Counted from the stretch's first letter, positions 40,656-51,639 are shown. The stretch: 64,000 nt of DNA from Halictus rubicundus (GCF_050948215.1 NW_027488580.1:1302001-1366000); one strand, 5' to 3'. Numbers and translations are program-made. The notes: a model not told the origin generated them from the letters alone.

Positions 40656-43600
40656 CTAACGTAGGCCAGCCTGAAAACGATCAGGGAATCGAACTCTTCT
40701 ACCTGACCGTCGTAAAACAGGTCTGTCCTCAGTACGGTGTGTTGCGGTCGTGTCGGTCGTACTGTGCGTTACTGTTGTATCGTCTGTCCATGTGCAAACG
40801 ATAGTTTGCGGAGGGTTTTCGCCAATGTCATCGTTCAAAATGAAAGCCGGTTTCAACCTGTCTATTGAGACCCTGACTTCCTTGCCCTTGATGTCGATGA
40901 CGAACGTTTTGTCTCCGCGTTTAACGACACGAAATGGCCCATCGTACGGCGGCTGTAACGGACTTTTAACCGCGTCGTGCCGCAAAAATATATAAGGGGA
41001 CGTAGACAGTTCTTTAAAAACAAACGTCTTACGTGTACCGTGGCGCGTGGCTGGCGATGGCTTTAACTTCCGGAAACGTTGCCGAAGCCGACTCACAAAA
41101 TCCGATTGTGAATCTTCCCGACCCGTGACAAAGAATTCTCCCGGAAGACGGATGCCCGAACCGTAAACCATTTCCGCGGAAGACGTTTTTAAGTCCTCTT
41201 TATGGGCTGTGCGAATACCGAGTAGGACAATTGGTAATATATCAACCCAATTATCCGTCTCGTGGCATTTAATCGCTGATTTCATTTGTCGGTGCAATCT
41301 CTCGACCATCCCATTAGCTTGAGGATGATAGGAGGTCGTACGGAGATGAGATGCACCGATCATACGCGATAGCTCATAAAATAACCGTGATTCGAACTGG
41401 CGTCCTTGATCAGTGGTTATTCTCAAAGGAACGCCAAAACGACTAATCCACGTGTTTATGAGTGCTCTCGCGACTGTTTCCGCGTCGATCTCCGCGATAG
41501 GTATGGCTTCCGGCCAGCGCGAGAACCGATCGATACACGTAAGACAATATCTAAATCCCTGAGACATCGGTATTGGTCCTACAATATCAATATGGATATG
41601 TTCGAATCTGCCGGAAGGATTGTCAAAGTTGCCGACGGGGGCTGCGACATGTCGAGTGACTTTTGATCGCTGGCATGAAATGCAATGCCGTGCCCAGTCT
41701 CGGCAATCTTTATTTATTGAAGGCCATACAAAACGTTCTGTTATTAATTTCTGTGTTGCCCGAACCCCAGGATGAGAGAGTCCGTGCAACGAATTAAAAA
41801 CTGCTCGTCGTAATGGCATCGGAACAAAGGGTCTCACAGTTTCGTCAGTCGAGTCACAGTACAAACTAACATTGAAACCGGGGAAAAACGTCTTCTTTAA
41901 ACAAAGAGCAGAAGAGTTCGATTCCAAGATCCCTTTTAGTTCTGGGTCGTTTTCTTGTGCTTGTGCCAGTGTGGTATGATCGGGAGCTACGGCTATTACT
42001 TCGACACGCGATAATGCATCGGCCACAATGTTATCCGACCCCTTAACATGCCTAATGTCAGTCGTAAATTGGCTAATATAGTCCAAGTGACGAAACTGAC
42101 GAGGCGAACATTTATCCAGCTTTTGCTTGAAAGCAAAAGTTAAGGGTTTATGGTCGGTAAAAACTATAAAATGCCGACCTTCTACCTGGTGCCGAAAACG
42201 TTTTATGGCCATATAAATTGCCAGTAGCTCGCGATCGTACGCACTGTATTTGCACTGCGCGGCAGAAAGGGCTTTTGTGAAAAATGCCAACGGTTGCCAG
42301 TTCTCGCCTATGAGCTGTTGCAAAGCTGCTCCGATAGCATAATCGGACGCATCAACCACAACGCTTATCGGTGCGTTGGGTGCTGGATGTGCAAGCATCG
42401 TAGCGTTCGCTAAACTGGCCTTGACTTTCACAAAAGCCGTTTCTGCCTCTTTTGTCCATGGCACGGGTGAATTTCCCTTCTTCGACCCTTTTAATAATTC
42501 GTGCAGTGGTTTCATAAGACTAGCCGCGCCAGAAATAAAGCGGCGGTAAAAATTTACCATCCCGAGAAACCTGCGTAGAACTTTAATAGTGTCGGGTCTG
42601 GGAAATTCCCCGATTGCTTCGACCCGCTCAGGTAAAGGTTTTACCCCATCCCTGGTCACGCTGTACCCAAGGAACTCGATTTCGCTTACGCCGAAAACGC
42701 ATTTCGCCGGATTGATAACGACCCCGTGTTGGTTTAAACGTTCGAATAAAATACGTAAGTGTTCCCGGTGTTCCGATTCGTTTTCGGACGCGATAAAGAA
42801 ATCGTCTATATACGCGTACACGAAATCTAACCCCCGGGTAACTTGATCGACAAAACGCTGGCACGTCTGCGCAGCGTTTCTCAAACCAAACGGCGTAAAC
42901 AAAAATTCGTATAAACCAAACGGTGTCGCTATCGCCGTCTTTTCAATGTCCGCGGGCGCGACGGGAATCTGGTTATACGCGCGAACCAGATCCATTTTTG
43001 AAAATACCCGTTTCCCGTACAAGGATTGTGCGAAATCCTCGATATGAGGTGGCGTGTACCTGTCTGGAACAGTGCGAGCGTTGAGCGAACGGTAGTCCCC
43101 GCATGGTCGGGTTTTGCCGTCCTTCTTAGGCACAAGGTGTAGCGGTGAGGCCCATGCGCTCTTGGAGGGACGAATTATTCCCTGCTGTAGCATCAGGTCG
43201 ATCTCCGCCTTGGCCACCTTCAGCCGATCCGGAGCGAGCCGCCGTGGCTTGCAGAATACAGGTGGTCCAGGTGTCGTCTCGATGTGATGTACCACACTGT
43301 GCTTGACCGCCTCCCGACGAAATACCGTCGGTCGAGTCAAGTCCGGGAACTCCGCTAAGAGTCGATGGTACACCGTGTCGCTAATTATTGTTTTTACCGT
43401 CGGGAGGCCTTTACTCGCCGCACAACCACTCGCGTACAACTTCGTCGTCGCGTCGACTAAACGCTTGTTGCGCGCATCCACGAGTAAGTTGTAATGCGCT
43501 AGCAGGTCCATCCCGATTATTGGTCCGTCCACATCGGCCACAATAAAACGCCACACAAAACTGCGTCGTAACGATAGATCTAAATGCACGGTCGTTGTGC

Positions 43601-43829
43601 CATACGTGGCGATTCGCGTACCGTTTGCCGCGAAAAGTTCGGTATCGTCCTTCGGCAACCGGCCGTCGATACGCGATCGCGGGAACACGCACACATCCGC
43701 ACCCGTGTCCACCAGAAACTTCGCTTTGGATCTATTGTCTGTTACGAAAATGCGGCCAGGATAGGGACCGTCGAGAACTGCCGCGTTTACGATCGACGGT
43801 TTGCCTCGTTTCCCGTCTTCCACATGCAC
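40656..43829 (-). CDS. pol: Pol polyprotein: protease, reverse transcriptase, RNase H, integrase
   Basis: Pol has 1,057 codons counted from the GTG at 43829; the frame has no stop back to a TAA at 43836-43838 and no upstream ATG, so it is entered by frameshift from gag. Residues are numbered from that GTG. The aspartic protease has DTGA at 41-44. The reverse transcriptase (about 195-390) has TRPCGDYRSLN near 240-250 and YIDD at 340-343. RNase H carries D493, E534, D559 and D604. Integrase has an H682-H686/C716-C719 zinc domain and a catalytic triad D748, D807, E843, then a GPF-containing module (964-966) and an arginine-rich tail. It would mature the particle, copy the RNA to DNA and insert it. 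All catalytic residues are present and the length is normal for a non-chromodomain Ty3/gypsy Pol. It overlaps the gag 3' end by 43 bp in the -1 frame. Confidence 0.96.
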   Translation of the reverse strand: MHVEDGKRGKPSIVNAAVLDGPYPGRIFVTDNRSKAKFLVDTGADVCVFPRSRIDGRLPKDDTELFAANGTRIATYGTTTVHLDLSLRRSFVWRFIVADVDGPIIGMDLLAHYNLLVDARNKRLVDATTKLYASGCAASKGLPTVKTIISDTVYHRLLAEFPDLTRPTVFRREAVKHSVVHHIETTPGPPVFCKPRRLAPDRLKVAKAEIDLMLQQGIIRPSKSAWASPLHLVPKKDGKTRPCGDYRSLNARTVPDRYTPPHIEDFAQSLYGKRVFSKMDLVRAYNQIPVAPADIEKTAIATPFGLYEFLFTPFGLRNAAQTCQRFVDQVTRGLDFVYAYIDDFFIASENESEHREHLRILFERLNQHGVVINPAKCVFGVSEIEFLGYSVTRDGVKPLPERVEAIGEFPRPDTIKVLRRFLGMVNFYRRFISGAASLMKPLHELLKGSKKGNSPVPWTKEAETAFVKVKASLANATMLAHPAPNAPISVVVDASDYAIGAALQQLIGENWQPLAFFTKALSAAQCKYSAYDRELLAIYMAIKRFRHQVEGRHFIVFTDHKPLTFAFKQKLDKCSPRQFRHLDYISQFTTDIRHVKGSDNIVADALSRVEVIAVAPDHTTLAQAQENDPELKGILESNSSALCLKKTFFPGFNVSLYCDSTDETVRPFVPMPLRRAVFNSLHGLSHPGVRATQKLITERFVWPSINKDCRDWARHCISCQRSKVTRHVAAPVGNFDNPSGRFEHIHIDIVGPIPMSQGFRYCLTCIDRFSRWPEAIPIAEIDAETVARALINTWISRFGVPLRITTDQGRQFESRLFYELSRMIGASHLRTTSYHPQANGMVERLHRQMKSAIKCHETDNWVDILPIVLLGIRTAHKEDLKTSSAEMVYGSGIRLPGEFFVTGREDSQSDFVSRLRQRFRKLKPSPATRHGTRKTFVFKELSTSPYIFLRHDAVKSPLQPPYDGPFRVVKRGDKTFVIDIKGKEVRVSIDRLKPAFILNDDIGENPPQTIVCTWTDDTTVTHSTTDTTATHRTEDRPVLRRSGRRVRFPDRFQAGLR
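43767..43800 (-). other. Predicted stem-loop of the gag-pol frameshift signal
   Basis: On the minus strand the arm ACCGTCGA (43800-43793) and the arm TCGACGGT (43774-43767) are exact reverse complements forming 8 bp around an 18-nt loop. The stem starts 7 nt after the slippery heptamer, the spacing typical of -1 frameshift stimulators. The gag stop codon (43787-43789) lies in the loop. The pairing is read directly; the function is inferred. Confidence 0.75.
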
Positions 43830-44596
43830 TGGCCTTTACATTTCGTGGCCTTTTCGCCCCACACACGATGGTACCAGCACAAACCATCATCGCTCTCGCG
43901 GTGTGAACTGCGGGATGACGCTCGCGAACTAGGCCGTGATTTACGCCGGTGTCCGCGGGACTCGCGTAAAACTGCGTTTAGTTGCAGCCTTATTTGCCGG
44001 ATCTCCTCGCGAAGAGAATCGGTCTCCGACGAACCGCTTGCCTGGCTGCGGCCTATTTCCGCTATCCCCGTTCTGTTCCCGGGGATGTCGTGGATCCGAT
44101 CGGCGATCTCTGCCAGCTTGATCCCTTCCTTGATTGACGTGGCGGCCAGGATCTGCTGCGTCTTTATCGGGAGACGGTTCCGCCAAATCTCGTTCAGGAA
44201 TTCTTCGTTCACCACGGGTCCGGCGAGCCGTCGCAAGTGACGCAAAAATTGCGTTGGCGTACGGTCGCCAATTTCCTCCGTTTCTAGGAGTTTGCGGATC
44301 CGCGTGGTGTCCGAATCCGTGAGACGCCTCACCAATACCGCCTTTAAAGTTTCGTACCGATCCACCGGGGGCGGGTTGAGGATAATTTCTTCCACCTCCT
44401 CGATGCTGTGGGTGTCGAGTCGAGCGACAACCAGATCGTATTTCTCCTGGTCACTTATGATTTTACCGACGGCGAATTGAGATTCCACATGTCTGAACCA
44501 TAACGCTGGTTTCTGTGGCCAAAATGGTGGTACCTTCAAGGTGGTCGTGGCGATGTTGGCTCCACTAGCGTCCGTATGGTTGCTTTTTTCAGCCAT
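43787..44596 (-). CDS. gag: Gag structural protein with C-terminal CHCC zinc motif
   Basis: Gag has 269 codons from the ATG at 44596 (MAEKSNH...). An in-frame ATG seven codons upstream (44617) is possible but gives a hydrophobic leader and is less likely. The N-terminal half carries a capsid-type region (WPQKP...WF, then PPPVDRYETLK and RLTDSDTTRIRKLL) as found in many arthropod Ty3/gypsy Gags. A basic Ser/Arg-rich stretch follows, then C-x2-H-x9-C-x3-C (C240, H243, C253, C257), a variant nucleic-acid-binding knuckle in place of the usual C-x2-C-x4-H-x4-C. It would assemble the particle and bind the RNA. The leader between the primer site and the start is only 49 nt. The last codons overlap pol through the frameshift signal. 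Confidence 0.93.
   Translation of the reverse strand: MAEKSNHTDASGANIATTTLKVPPFWPQKPALWFRHVESQFAVGKIISDQEKYDLVVARLDTHSIEEVEEIILNPPPVDRYETLKAVLVRRLTDSDTTRIRKLLETEEIGDRTPTQFLRHLRRLAGPVVNEEFLNEIWRNRLPIKTQQILAATSIKEGIKLAEIADRIHDIPGNRTGIAEIGRSQASGSSETDSLREEIRQIRLQLNAVLRESRGHRRKSRPSSRASSRSSHRESDDGLCWYHRVWGEKATKCKGQCMWKTGNEANRRS
43808..43814 (-). other. -1 ribosomal frameshift slippery site GGGAAAC
   Basis: In the gag frame the codons are ACG GGA AAC, giving the canonical X XXY YYZ heptamer G GGA AAC. Slipping one base back reads GGG AAA CGA, exactly the pol frame. It lies within the gag/pol overlap, before the gag stop. GGGAAAC is a known retroviral slippery sequence. With the stem-loop 7 nt downstream it explains how Gag-Pol is made. 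Confidence 0.85.
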
Positions 44597-44645
44597 TGTG
44601 AGAACGTACACAAACACTTATACCCCGTCGCCTATTTTACCAACG

Positions 44646-44663
44646 ATCACGTCGGGGTCACCA
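44646..44663 (-). other. Primer-binding site for tRNA-Trp
   Basis: In transcription sense TGGTGACCCCGACGTGAT begins about 1-2 nt after the 5' LTR. It is complementary over 18 nt to the 3' end of animal tRNA-Trp, which ends ATCACGTCGGGGTCACCA (tRNA sequence recalled, not searched). This site would prime minus-strand DNA synthesis. Use of tRNA-Trp is a recognised trait of the CsRn1 clade. Confidence 0.88.
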
Positions 44664-44664
44664 G

Positions 44665-45207
44665 TTTTAGGTGACGTGGGGTAAATGAAATGATATGTGA
44701 CGCGATGGTTTCACGGGTAACAAAAAATATAGTTTATTCACGAGAACTGTTTAACAATTAACAAATAATAAAGAACTATAAAACACAACGAGAAAACTGG
44801 AGTCCATGAGAAAAATGCGAAGACCAAAATATACGGAAACTCTACGTCGCGTATAACAAAACCGTCGCGGGTGACTCAGACTAAAAACTCTCTGGAGCTA
44901 TCGTTCTCCGCGAGAGTCCAAAGCTTTCTGACCTTCTCGTTTCTGAGGCGCGTTAAATAATGTCCCCGAAAAACCGTTAAAATTGGGAGAGGTTCTCCAC
45001 CCCCACAAGGGCATGGAGAAAGTTTCCTCCCCCACACATTGCATCCGGGGACTTCACTCTTAAGGGTACTGTAACGGTCGAGCCGAGGTTCTGGCAATCG
45101 TCACTTAAATGACCAAGCCCTCAACCCGACCTCCCATGGTACGCACTTGAGAAGGATGGAATTTCCGCGTCCGAAAATTCCACATTCCCACGCACCATGG
45201 TCGCCAC
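44665..45207 (-). repeat. 5' LTR (543 bp)
   Basis: This is the full-length version of the LTR, adjacent to the primer site and gag. It carries the 29 bp missing from the other copy, flanked by 8-bp direct repeats cccccaca at 45000-45007 and 45029-45036. It should contain the promoter, but no convincing TATA box or initiator could be singled out. Its terminal bases are shared with the 3' LTR, with one base of ambiguity at each end. Confidence 0.92.
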
Positions 45208-45211
45208 ATGC
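45208..45211. repeat. Target-site duplication of the LTR element, right copy (atgc)
   Basis: It matches 39654-39657. Removing the element and one copy leaves continuous satellite (…tcctattat-atgc-tctatccgatcc…), confirming a simple insertion. Confidence 0.75.
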
Positions 45212-48200
45212 TCTATCCGATCCTATGCGCTATCCTATCCTATCCTCTATCCTATCCAATCCCCTATCCTATACTCCATCCTATCCTACCCGCTATCCTT
45301 TTAAATCCTCTATCCTATCATATCCTCTATCGTCTGCTCTATCATATACTATCCTCTATCGTCTGGTCTATCCTATTCTCTATCGTCTGTTCTATCCTAT
45401 CCAATCCCCTATCCTATCCTCTATCCGATTCTATCCTCTATCCGATTCTATCCTCTATCCGATTCTATCCTCTATCCGATTCTATCCTCTATCCGATTCT
45501 ATCCTCTATCCTATCCTACCCTCTATCCTATCCTATCCTCTATCCTATCCTATCCTCTATCCTATCCTATCCTTTATCCGATCCTATCCTCTATCCTATC
45601 CTATCCTCTATCCTATCCTATCCTATCCTCTATCCTATCCTATCCTCTATCCTATAATATCCTCTATCCTATCCAATCCTCTATCCTATCCAATCCCCTA
45701 TCCAATCCTCTATGCTATCCTATCCTCTATAATATCGTATCCTCTATCCTATCCAATCCTCTATCCTATCCTATTCTCAATCCTATCTAATTTTCTATCC
45801 TATCCTATCCTCTATCCTATCGTGTCCTCTATTCTATCCTATCCTCTATCTTATCCTATCCTCTGCCCTATCCTATCTTCTATCCTATCCTATCCTCTGT
45901 CCTATCCTCTATCCTATCCTATCCTCAATCCTATCCTATCCCCTATCCTATCCTATCCTCTATCCTATCCTATCCTCTATCCTATAATATCCTCTATCCT
46001 ATCCTATCCTCTATCCTATCCAATGACCTATCCTATCCTCTATCCGAACCTATCCTCTATCCTACCCTATCCTCTATAATATCGTATCCTTTACCCTATA
46101 ATATCATCTACCCTATCCTATTATCTATCCTATCCTATCCTCTATCCTATCCTATCCTCTACCCTATCCAATCCCCTATCTTATCCTCTATCCTATCCTA
46201 TCTCCATCCTATATTATCCTCTATAATATCCAATCTTCTATCCTATCCTATCCTCTATCCTATCCTATCCTCAATCCTATCCTATCCCCAATCCTATCCT
46301 ATCCTCTATTCTATCGTATCCTCAGTCCTATCCTATCCTCTATCCTATCCTATCCTCTATCCTATAATATCCATTATCCTATCCTATCCTCTATCCTATA
46401 CTATCCTCTATCCTATCCTATTCTCAATCCTATCTAATTTTCTATCCTATCCTATCCTCTATCCTATCCTATCCTCTATCCTATAATATCCTCTATCCTA
46501 TCCTATCCTCTATCCTATCCAATGACCTATCCTATCCTCTATCCGAACCTATCCTCTATCCTACCCTATCCTCTATAATATCGTATCCTTTATCCTATAA
46601 TAGCATCTACCCTATCCTATTATTTATCCTATTCTATCCTCTATCCTATCCTATCCTCTACCCTATCCAATCCCCTATCTTATCCTCTATCCTATCCTAT
46701 CTCCATCCTATATTATCCTCTATAATATCCAATCTTCTATCCTATCCTATCCTCTATCCTATCCTCTATCCTATCCTCTATCCTATCCTATCCTCAATAA
46801 TATCCTATCCCCATTCCTATCCTATCCTCTATTCTATCGTATCGTCTGTCCTATCCTATCCTCTATCCTATCCTATCCTCTATCCTATCCTACCCTCTAT
46901 CCTATCCTATCCTCTATCCTATCCTATCCTCTATCCTATCCTATCCTTTATCCGATCCTATCCTCTATCCTATCCTATCCTCTATCCTATCCTATCCTAT
47001 CCTCTATCCTATCCTATCCTCTATCCTATAATATCCTCTATCCTATCCAATCCTCTATCCTATCCAATCCCCTATCCAATCCTCTATGCTATCCTATCCT
47101 CTATAATATCGTATCCTCTATCCTATCCAATCCTCTATCCTATCCTATTCTCAATCCTATCTAATTTTCTATCCTACCCTATCCTCTATCCTATCGTGTC
47201 CTCTATTCTATCCTATCCTCTATCTTATCCTATCCTCTGCCCTATCCTATCTTCTATCCTATCCTATCCTCTGTCCTATCCTGTATCCTATCCTATCCTC
47301 AATCCTATCCTATCCCCTATCCTATCCTATCCTCTATCCTATCCTATCCTCTATCCTATAATATCCTCTATCCTATCCTATCCTCTATCCTATCCAATGA
47401 CCTATCCTATCCTCTATCCGAACCTATCCTCTATCCTACCCTATCCTCTATAATATCGTATCCTTTACCCTATAATATCATCTACCCTATCCTATTATCT
47501 ATCCTATCCTATCCTCTATCCTATCCTATCCTCTACCCTATCCAATCCCCTATCTTATCCTCTATCCTATCCTATCTCCATCCTATATTATCCTCTATAA
47601 TATCCAATCTTCTATCCTATCCTATTCTCAATCCTATCTAATTTTCTATCCTATCCTATCCTCTATCCTATCCTATCCTCTATCCTATAATATCCTCTAT
47701 CCTATCCTATCCTCTATCCTATCCAATGACCTATCCTATCCTCTATCCGAACCTATCCTCTATTCTACCCTATCCTCTATAATATCGTATCCTTTATCCT
47801 ATAATAGCATCTACCCTATCCTATTATTTATCCTATTCTATCCTCTATCCTATCCTATCCTCTACCCTATCCAATCCCCTATCTTATACTCTATCCTATC
47901 CTATCTCCATCCTATATTATCCTCTATAATATCCAATCTTCTATCCTATCCTATCCTCTATCCTATCCTCTATCCTATCCTCTATCCTATCCTATCCTCA
48001 ATAATATCCTATCCCCATTCCTATCCTATCCTCTATTCTATCGTATCGTCTGTCCTATCCTATCCTCTATCCTATCCTATCCTCTATCCTATAATATCCT
48101 GTATCCTATTCAATCCCCTATCCTATCCTCTATCCGATCCTATCCTCTACCCTATCCTATCCTCTATCCTATCCTATCCTATCCTCTACCCGATCCTATC

Positions 48201-51200
48201 CTCTATCCTCTATCCTACCCTATCCTCTTTCCTATCCTATCCTCTATCCTATCTAATCGCCTATCCTATCCTCTATCCGATCCTATCCTCTATCCTATCC
48301 AATCCTCTATAATATCGTATCCTCTAGCCTATCCTATCCTCTATCCTATACTATTCTCTATCCTATCCTATCCTCTATAATATACTATCCTCAATCTTAT
48401 CCTATCCTCTATCCGATCCTATCCTCTATCCTATCCTATCCTCTATCCTATACTATTCTCTATACTATCCTCTACCCTATCCTATCCTCTATCCTATCCA
48501 AGCCCCTATCCTATCCTCTATCCGTTCCTATCCTCTATCCTATCCTATCCTCTATAATATAATATCATCTATCCTATACTATTCTCTATCCTATCTTATC
48601 CTCTATCCTATACTATCCTCTATTCTATCCTATTCTCTATCCTATCCTCTACGCTATCCTATCCTCTATCCTATCCTATCCTCTATCCTATAATATCATC
48701 TATCCTATACTATTCTCCATCCTGTCCTATCCTCTATCCTATACCATCCTTTATCCTATCCTATCCTCTATCCGATCCTATCCTCTATCCTATCTTATCT
48801 TCTATCCTAGCATATCCTCTATCCTATCCAATCTCCTATCCTATCCTCTACCCGATCCTATCCTCTATCCTATCCTATCCTCTATCCTATCCTATTCTCT
48901 ATCCTATCCTCTACCCTATCCTATTCTCTATCCTATCCTATCCACTATCCTATACTATTCTCTATCCTATCCTTTACCCTATCCTCTCCCCTATCCTATC
49001 CTATCCTCTATCCTATCCTATCCACTATCCTATACTATTCTCTATCCTATCCTTTACCCTATCCTCTCCCCTATCCTATCCTATCCTCTATCCTATCCAA
49101 TCCCCTATCGTATCCTCTATCCGTTCCTATCCTCTATCCTATCCTATCCTCTATCCTACAATATCATCTATCCTATACTATTTTCTATCCTATACTACTC
49201 TCTAACCTATCCTATCCTCTATCCTATCCTATCTTCTATTCTATCATATCCTCTATCCTATCCTCTATCCGATCCTATCCTCTATCCTATCCTCTACACT
49301 ATCCTATACCCTATCCTATCCTATCCTCTATCCTATCCAATCCCCTATCCTATCCTCTATCCGTTCCTATCCTCTGTCCTATCCTATCCTCTATCCTATC
49401 CTATCCTCTATCCTATACTATCTTCTAACCTATCCTATGCTCTATCCTATCCTCTATCGTCTGTTCTATCCTATCCTATCCACTATCCTATCCTATCCTC
49501 AATCCTATCCTATCCTCTATCCTAGCCAATCCCCTATCCTATCCTCTATCCGATCCTATCCTCTATCCTATAATATCCTCTATCGTCTCCTATCCTCTAT
49601 CCTATCCAATCACCTATCCTATCCTCTATCCGATCCTATCCTCTATCCTATCCTATCCTCTATCCTACCCTATCCCCTTTCCTATCCTAACCTCTATCCT
49701 ATCCTATCCTCTATCCTATACTATCTTCTAACCTATCCTATGCTCTATCCTATCCTCTATCGTCTGTTCTATCCTATCCTATCCACTATCCTATCCTATC
49801 CTCTATCCTATCCTATCCTCTATCCTATAATATCATCTATCCTATACTATCCTCTATCCTATCCTATCCTCTATCCTATCCTATTCTCTATCCTATCCTC
49901 TACCCTATCATATCCTCTATCCTATCCTATCCTCTATCCTATCCAATCCCCTATCCTATCCTCTATCCGATCCTATCCTCTATCCTATCCTATCCTCTAT
50001 CCTATAATATCATCTATCCTATACTATTCTCTATCCTATCTTATCCTCTATCCTATACTATCCTCTATCGTCTCCTATCTTCTATCCTATCCAATCCCCA
50101 ATCCAATCCTCTATCCTATACTATCCTCTATAATATCGTATCCTCTATCCGATCCTCTATCCTATACTATCATCTAACGTATTCTGTTCTCTATCCTATC
50201 CTCTATTGTCTGTTCTATACTATCCTATCCACTATCCTATCCTATCCTCAATCCTCTCCTATCCTCTATCCTATCCTATCCTATATCGTATCCCATCCTC
50301 TATCCGATCCTATCCCTTACCCTATCCTATCCTCTATCCTATCCTATTCTGTATCCTATCCTCTACCCTATCCTATCCTCTATCCTATCCTATCCTATCC
50401 TCTACCCTATCCTATCCTCTATCCTATCCTATCCTCTATCCTATCCTATCCTCTATCCTATCCTATCCTCTATCCTATCCTATTCTCTATCCTATCCTCT
50501 AGCCTATCCTATCCTCTACCCTATCCTATCCACTATCCTATAATATCATCTATCCTATACTATTCTCTATCCTATCCTATCCTTTATCCTATACTATCCT
50601 CTATCGTATCCTATCCTCTATCCGATCCTATCCTCTATCCTATCCTATCCTCTATCCTATCCTATTCTGTAATCCTATCCTCTACCCTATCCTATCCTCT
50701 ATCCTATCCTATCCTCTATCCTATCCAATCCCCTATCCTATCCTCTATCCGATCCTTTCCTCTATCCTGTCCTAGTCTCTATCCTATCCTCTACCCTATC
50801 CTATCCTTTATCCTATCCTATCCCCTATACTACCCAATCCCCTATCCTATCCTCTATCCGATCCTAACCTCTATCCTATCCTATCCTCTATCCTATACTA
50901 CCATCTAACCTATCCTATTCTCTATCCTATCCTCTATAGTCTGTTCTATCCTATCCTATCCACTATCCTATTCTATCCTCAATGCTCTCCTATCCTCTAT
51001 CCTATCCTATCTTCTATCCTATCATATCCTCTAACCTATCCTATCTTCTATCCTATCATATCCTCTATCCTATCCAATCCCCTATCCTATCCTCTATCCT
51101 ATCCTATCCTCTATCCTATCCTATCCTCTATCCAATCCTATCCTCTATCCTATCCTATCCTCTATCCTATCCTATTCTCTATCCTATCCTCTACCCTATC

Positions 51201-51639
51201 CTATCCTCTATCCTATCCAATCACTTATCCTATCCTCTATACGATCCTATCCTCTATCCTAGCCTATCCTCTACCCTATCCAATCCCCTATCCTATCCTC
51301 TATCCGATCCTATCCTCTATCCTATCATATCCTCTATCCTATCCTATCCTATCCTCTACCCTATCCTATCTTCTATCCTATCATATCCCCTATGCTATCC
51401 TCTATCCTATCCTATCCTCAATCCTATCCTATCCTCAACCCTATCCTATCCTCTATCCTATACTATCCTCTACCCTATACTATCCTCTATCCTATCCGAT
51501 CCTCTATCCTATCCTATACTCTATCCTATCCAATCCTCTATCCTATAATATCCTCTATCCTAGCCTATCCTCTACCCTATCCAATCCCCTATCCTATCCT
51601 CTATCCGATCCTATCCTCTATCCTATCCTCTATCCGATC

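Larger units (their letters stand above)
39658..45207 (-). mobile_element. Complete Ty3/gypsy LTR retrotransposon (CsRn1-like) inserted in the satellite
   Basis: The element is 5,550 bp and transcribed on the minus strand. In transcription order it has a 543-bp LTR, a tRNA-Trp primer site, gag, a frameshift signal, pol (PR-RT-RNaseH-IN), a short purine tract and a 514-bp LTR. Both frames are open from end to end. The LTRs are identical except for one substitution and one 29-bp indel. The integrase is downstream of RNase H, which is the Ty3/gypsy order. The tRNA-Trp primer together with the CHCC Gag motif is, from memory, characteristic of the CsRn1 clade known from flatworms and arthropods. 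No envelope-like frame is present. Confidence 0.95.

Noticed and set aside
40750..44480. Plus- and minus-strand shadow frames within gag and pol (60-218 codons)
   Set aside because: They lie in other frames of clearly coding sequence, show no domains, and are the usual by-product of a CpG-rich coding region.
44597..44617. Upstream ATG as the gag start (MFVYVLT extension)
   Set aside because: The extension is seven mostly hydrophobic residues, while the next ATG begins MAEKSNH, a more Gag-like start. The upstream codon cannot be excluded but is less likely.
45144..45210. Satellite frame at 45147-46079 as a gene using an LTR start
   Set aside because: It begins within the LTR and reads through the junction into satellite; the translation is satellite repeat with no independent coding signal.
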